A DNA stretch of 7,181 nucleotides, taken from contig JAGGYP010000093.1 of NCBI GenBank assembly GCA_021162485.1, positions 1 through 7,181 on the forward strand, given 5' to 3'. Within the stretch, counting starts at the first letter, position 1, and each line of letters opens with the position of its first letter. This document shows, piece after piece, positions 5,242 to 7,181 of the stretch. Source of the stretch: Thermoplasmata archaeon (GTDB lineage Archaea > Thermoplasmatota > E2 > DHVEG-1 > B8-G13). The notes beneath the pieces were generated by a model. That model was not told the origin of the DNA, ran no database searches, and worked only from the letters and a program-made list of their open reading frames with translations. The position numbers and the translations under genes were made by a program.

Positions 5242-7181
5242 TTATTTTGTTTTTTCAAGTTCTTTTATTGCATCAGGGTTTGCTAGTGTTGAAGTATCAC
5301 CTGTATCCTGTCCTAGAACTTTTGCTCTGATTAATCGTCTCATTATTTTTCCGCTTCTGGTTTTTGGAACATCAGCTACAAACCATATCTCATCAGGCCT
5401 TGCTATTTTACCCATTTGTTTGGCAACATGTTCTCTGAGCTCTTTTTTTAACTCATCACTGGGTTTAACATCTTTTTTGAGTACTACAAATGCTACAATG
5501 GATTCTCCTTTTAGCTCATGTGGTTTTCCTATTACCGCAGCTTCTGCAACTTTTTCATGGCTTACCAAAGCTGATTCTACCTCGGAGTTTCCTATTCTAT
5601 GACCAGATACATTTAGGACATCATCTGCTCTGCCTTGTATCCAGAAGTATCCATCATCATCTTTTCTAGCAACGTCACCAGCCAAATAAGTATTTTTAAA
5701 CTTGCTCCAGTAGGTTTGTCTGTATCTTTCATCAGCTTTGTAAAGACCCTTTAGCATAGCAGGCCATGGATGTGTTAATACTAGGTTTCCACCTGCGTTT
5801 CTTATTGATTTTCCCTCGTTGTCGTAGACATCAGCTGATATACCTGGGAATGGTTTTGTTGCAGAGCCTGGTTTCAGAGGTGTTATCGGCAAGGGTGTTA
5901 TACAGAATTGCCCAGTTTCTGTTTGCCACCAGGTATCCATTATCTGGCATCTTTTACCTCCAATATGTGTATAATACCATATCCATGCCTCTGGGTTGAT
6001 TGGTTCACCTACAGATCCAAGCAGTCTAAGGGAACCGAGATCATGTTTTTTAACCCATTCTTCGCCATATCGCATAAACAGCCTAATGCTTGTTGGCGAG
6101 GTGTATAATATTGTAACCTTGTATTTCTCTATTATTTCCCACCATCTATCCGGGTTTGGATAGTTTGGAGCACCCTCATATATTATAGATGTTGCACCAA
6201 GTATCAGTGGTGCATAAACAATGTAGCTATGCCCTGTTATCCATCCTATATCCGCGGCACACCAGTAGATATCATCATCCTTGATATCAAATACCCATTT
6301 TAGTGTTACAGCAGTACCTACAGCGTACCCTCCATGGCAATGCATTACGCCTTTGGGTTTACCAGTTGTTCCAGATGTATACAGGAAGAATAGAGGATCA
6401 TTTGCATCCATTATCTCTGTCTCGCATTCATCTGACATATCTTTAATGATTTCATGCCACCAGAGATCTCTCTTTTCATCCCAAGGTATCTCATCACCGG
6501 TTCTCTTGTAAACTATAACATGTTCAACAGATGGAGCATCTTCTAAAGCTTTATCAGTTTGTTTTTTAAGAGGAACTTTTTTACCCCTTCTATAAAAACT
6601 ATCACAAGTTATAACAGCTTTTGCTTCACAATCATTTATTCTTTCTCTCAATGCTAGGGCACTAAAGCCAGAGAAGACAGCAGAGTGGATTGCACCAATT
6701 TTTGCACAGGCAAGCATAGCAATTGGCAGCTCAGGTATCATGGGGAGATAAATACTTACTCTATCACCTTTTTTAATACCCAATTTTTTAAGCGCATTTG
6801 CCAGTTTGTTTACTTCTTTATAAAGTTCTCCATATGTTATCTTTCTAGTATCCCCTGGTTCTCCTTCAAATATGTAGGCTATTTTATCTTTTTTATCACC
6901 CTTTGCATGTCTATCTAAGGCATCATGAACTATGTTATATTTTGCACCCACAAACCAGTTTGCATAAGGTGGATTCCACTCAAGAACCTTCTTAGGAGGT
7001 TCAATCCAATTTACAACCTCTTTAGAAACCTCCTCCCAAAACCATTCATAATCTTCTGCCTTTTTCAATAGCTCATCATATGTTTTTATACCGTGTTTAT
7101 CCATCCATTTTTTAACATTTGTCTTTTCGACAAATTCTTTTGATGGTTTAAAAACTCGTTTTTCATCTAGAAGAACTGCGA
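5242..7181 (-). CDS. acsA: Acetyl-CoA synthetase, AMP-forming (5'-truncated by the window)
   Basis: Cytoplasmic enzyme that activates acetate with ATP and CoA to acetyl-CoA, AMP and pyrophosphate. Residues are numbered from the internal Met at 7104. The frame continues upstream without a stop to the right edge, and those 25 codons ('[19 protein letters not shown]...') match the family's usual N-terminus, so the real start lies just beyond the window; 645 residues are visible of an expected 650 or so. Landmarks: '[12 protein letters not shown]' (42-53), the ATP-binding loop '[11 protein letters not shown]' (242-252), 'DTWWQTETG' (390-398) whose Trp pair shapes an acetate-sized pocket, the hinge region with '[15 protein letters not shown]' (491-505), and the catalytic lysine K586 in '[10 protein letters not shown]'. 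That lysine is the residue acetylated to switch off this enzyme in other organisms; regulation here is only possible by analogy. 'GNSEVE' replaces the common 'GTAEIE', a mild variation. An oligo(T) tract follows the stop. Identification is very sure. Confidence 0.97.
   Translation of the reverse strand, partial: AVLLDEKRVFKPSKEFVEKTNVKKWMDKHGIKTYDELLKKAEDYEWFWEEVSKEVVNWIEPPKKVLEWNPPYANWFVGAKYNIVHDALDRHAKGDKKDKIAYIFEGEPGDTRKITYGELYKEVNKLANALKKLGIKKGDRVSIYLPMIPELPIAMLACAKIGAIHSAVFSGFSALALRERINDCEAKAVITCDSFYRRGKKVPLKKQTDKALEDAPSVEHVIVYKRTGDEIPWDEKRDLWWHEIIKDMSDECETEIMDANDPLFFLYTSGTTGKPKGVMHCHGGYAVGTAVTLKWVFDIKDDDIYWCAADIGWITGHSYIVYAPLILGATSIIYEGAPNYPNPDRWWEIIEKYKVTILYTSPTSIRLFMRYGEEWVKKHDLGSLRLLGSVGEPINPEAWIWYYTHIGGKRCQIMDTWWQTETGQFCITPLPITPLKPGSATKPFPGISADVYDNEGKSIRNAGGNLVLTHPWPAMLKGLYKADERYRQTYWSKFKNTYLAGDVARKDDDGYFWIQGRADDVLNVSGHRIGNSEVESALVSHEKVAEAAVIGKPHELKGESIVAFVVLKKDVKPSDELKKELREHVAKQMGKIARPDEIWFVADVPKTRSGKIMRRLIRAKVLGQDTGDTSTLANPDAIKELEKTK

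Noticed and set aside
3701..6918. Several plus-strand open frames of 60-137 codons opposite the three minus-strand genes
   Set aside because: They lie antisense to strongly conserved genes, show no recognisable domain or sensible composition, and have no ribosome sites that stand out.
1..7181. tRNA, rRNA, CRISPR, insertion sequence or riboswitch
   Set aside because: No gap between genes exceeds about 55 nt, and no cloverleaf, regular short repeats with spacers, terminal inverted repeats or transposase was seen.

Overview
The window looks archaeal, most likely from a low-GC, Thermoplasmatota-type or related euryarchaeal lineage. The reasons are a presenilin-type A22 protease of archaeal size (297 aa), a heavily sequon-decorated surface protein with CARDB and lamin-tail domains, AGA/AGG/ATA-rich codon use, very short intergenic gaps, and oligo(T) instead of hairpin terminators. 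The lineage is an inference, because the window holds no rRNA or other phylogenetic marker.

Layout: nearly every base is coding. Two genes run rightward on the + strand (1-3339) and three run leftward on the - strand (3343-7181), meeting tail to tail across 3 nt. Both edge genes are cut by the window. The left + gene encodes a large extracellular protein (NEW3-like Ig domain, CARDB, lamin-tail domain, two HKD phospholipase D domains, C-terminal membrane anchor). Its last codons overlap the ATG of a rhomboid-family intramembrane serine protease with a C-terminal zinc ribbon. On the - strand, reading from the right edge, come an AMP-forming acetyl-CoA synthetase, a CaxA-type Ca2+/Na+ antiporter, and a presenilin/SPP-like intramembrane aspartyl protease. 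The last two are 13 nt apart and almost certainly co-transcribed.

How the genes may work together: the surface PLD protein and the rhomboid form a tight operon. The PLD protein has the topology of a rhomboid substrate (large outside part, single C-terminal helix, short basic inside tail), so shedding or processing by its neighbour is an attractive but untested idea. The presenilin homologue is paired with a calcium exchanger, so the centre of the window holds two mechanistically unrelated intramembrane proteases, each with its own membrane or surface partner. Acetyl-CoA synthetase is probably a separate metabolic unit, since an oligo(T) tract follows its stop. No RNA gene, mobile element or CRISPR array was seen, and no stretch above 300 bases lacks a gene.
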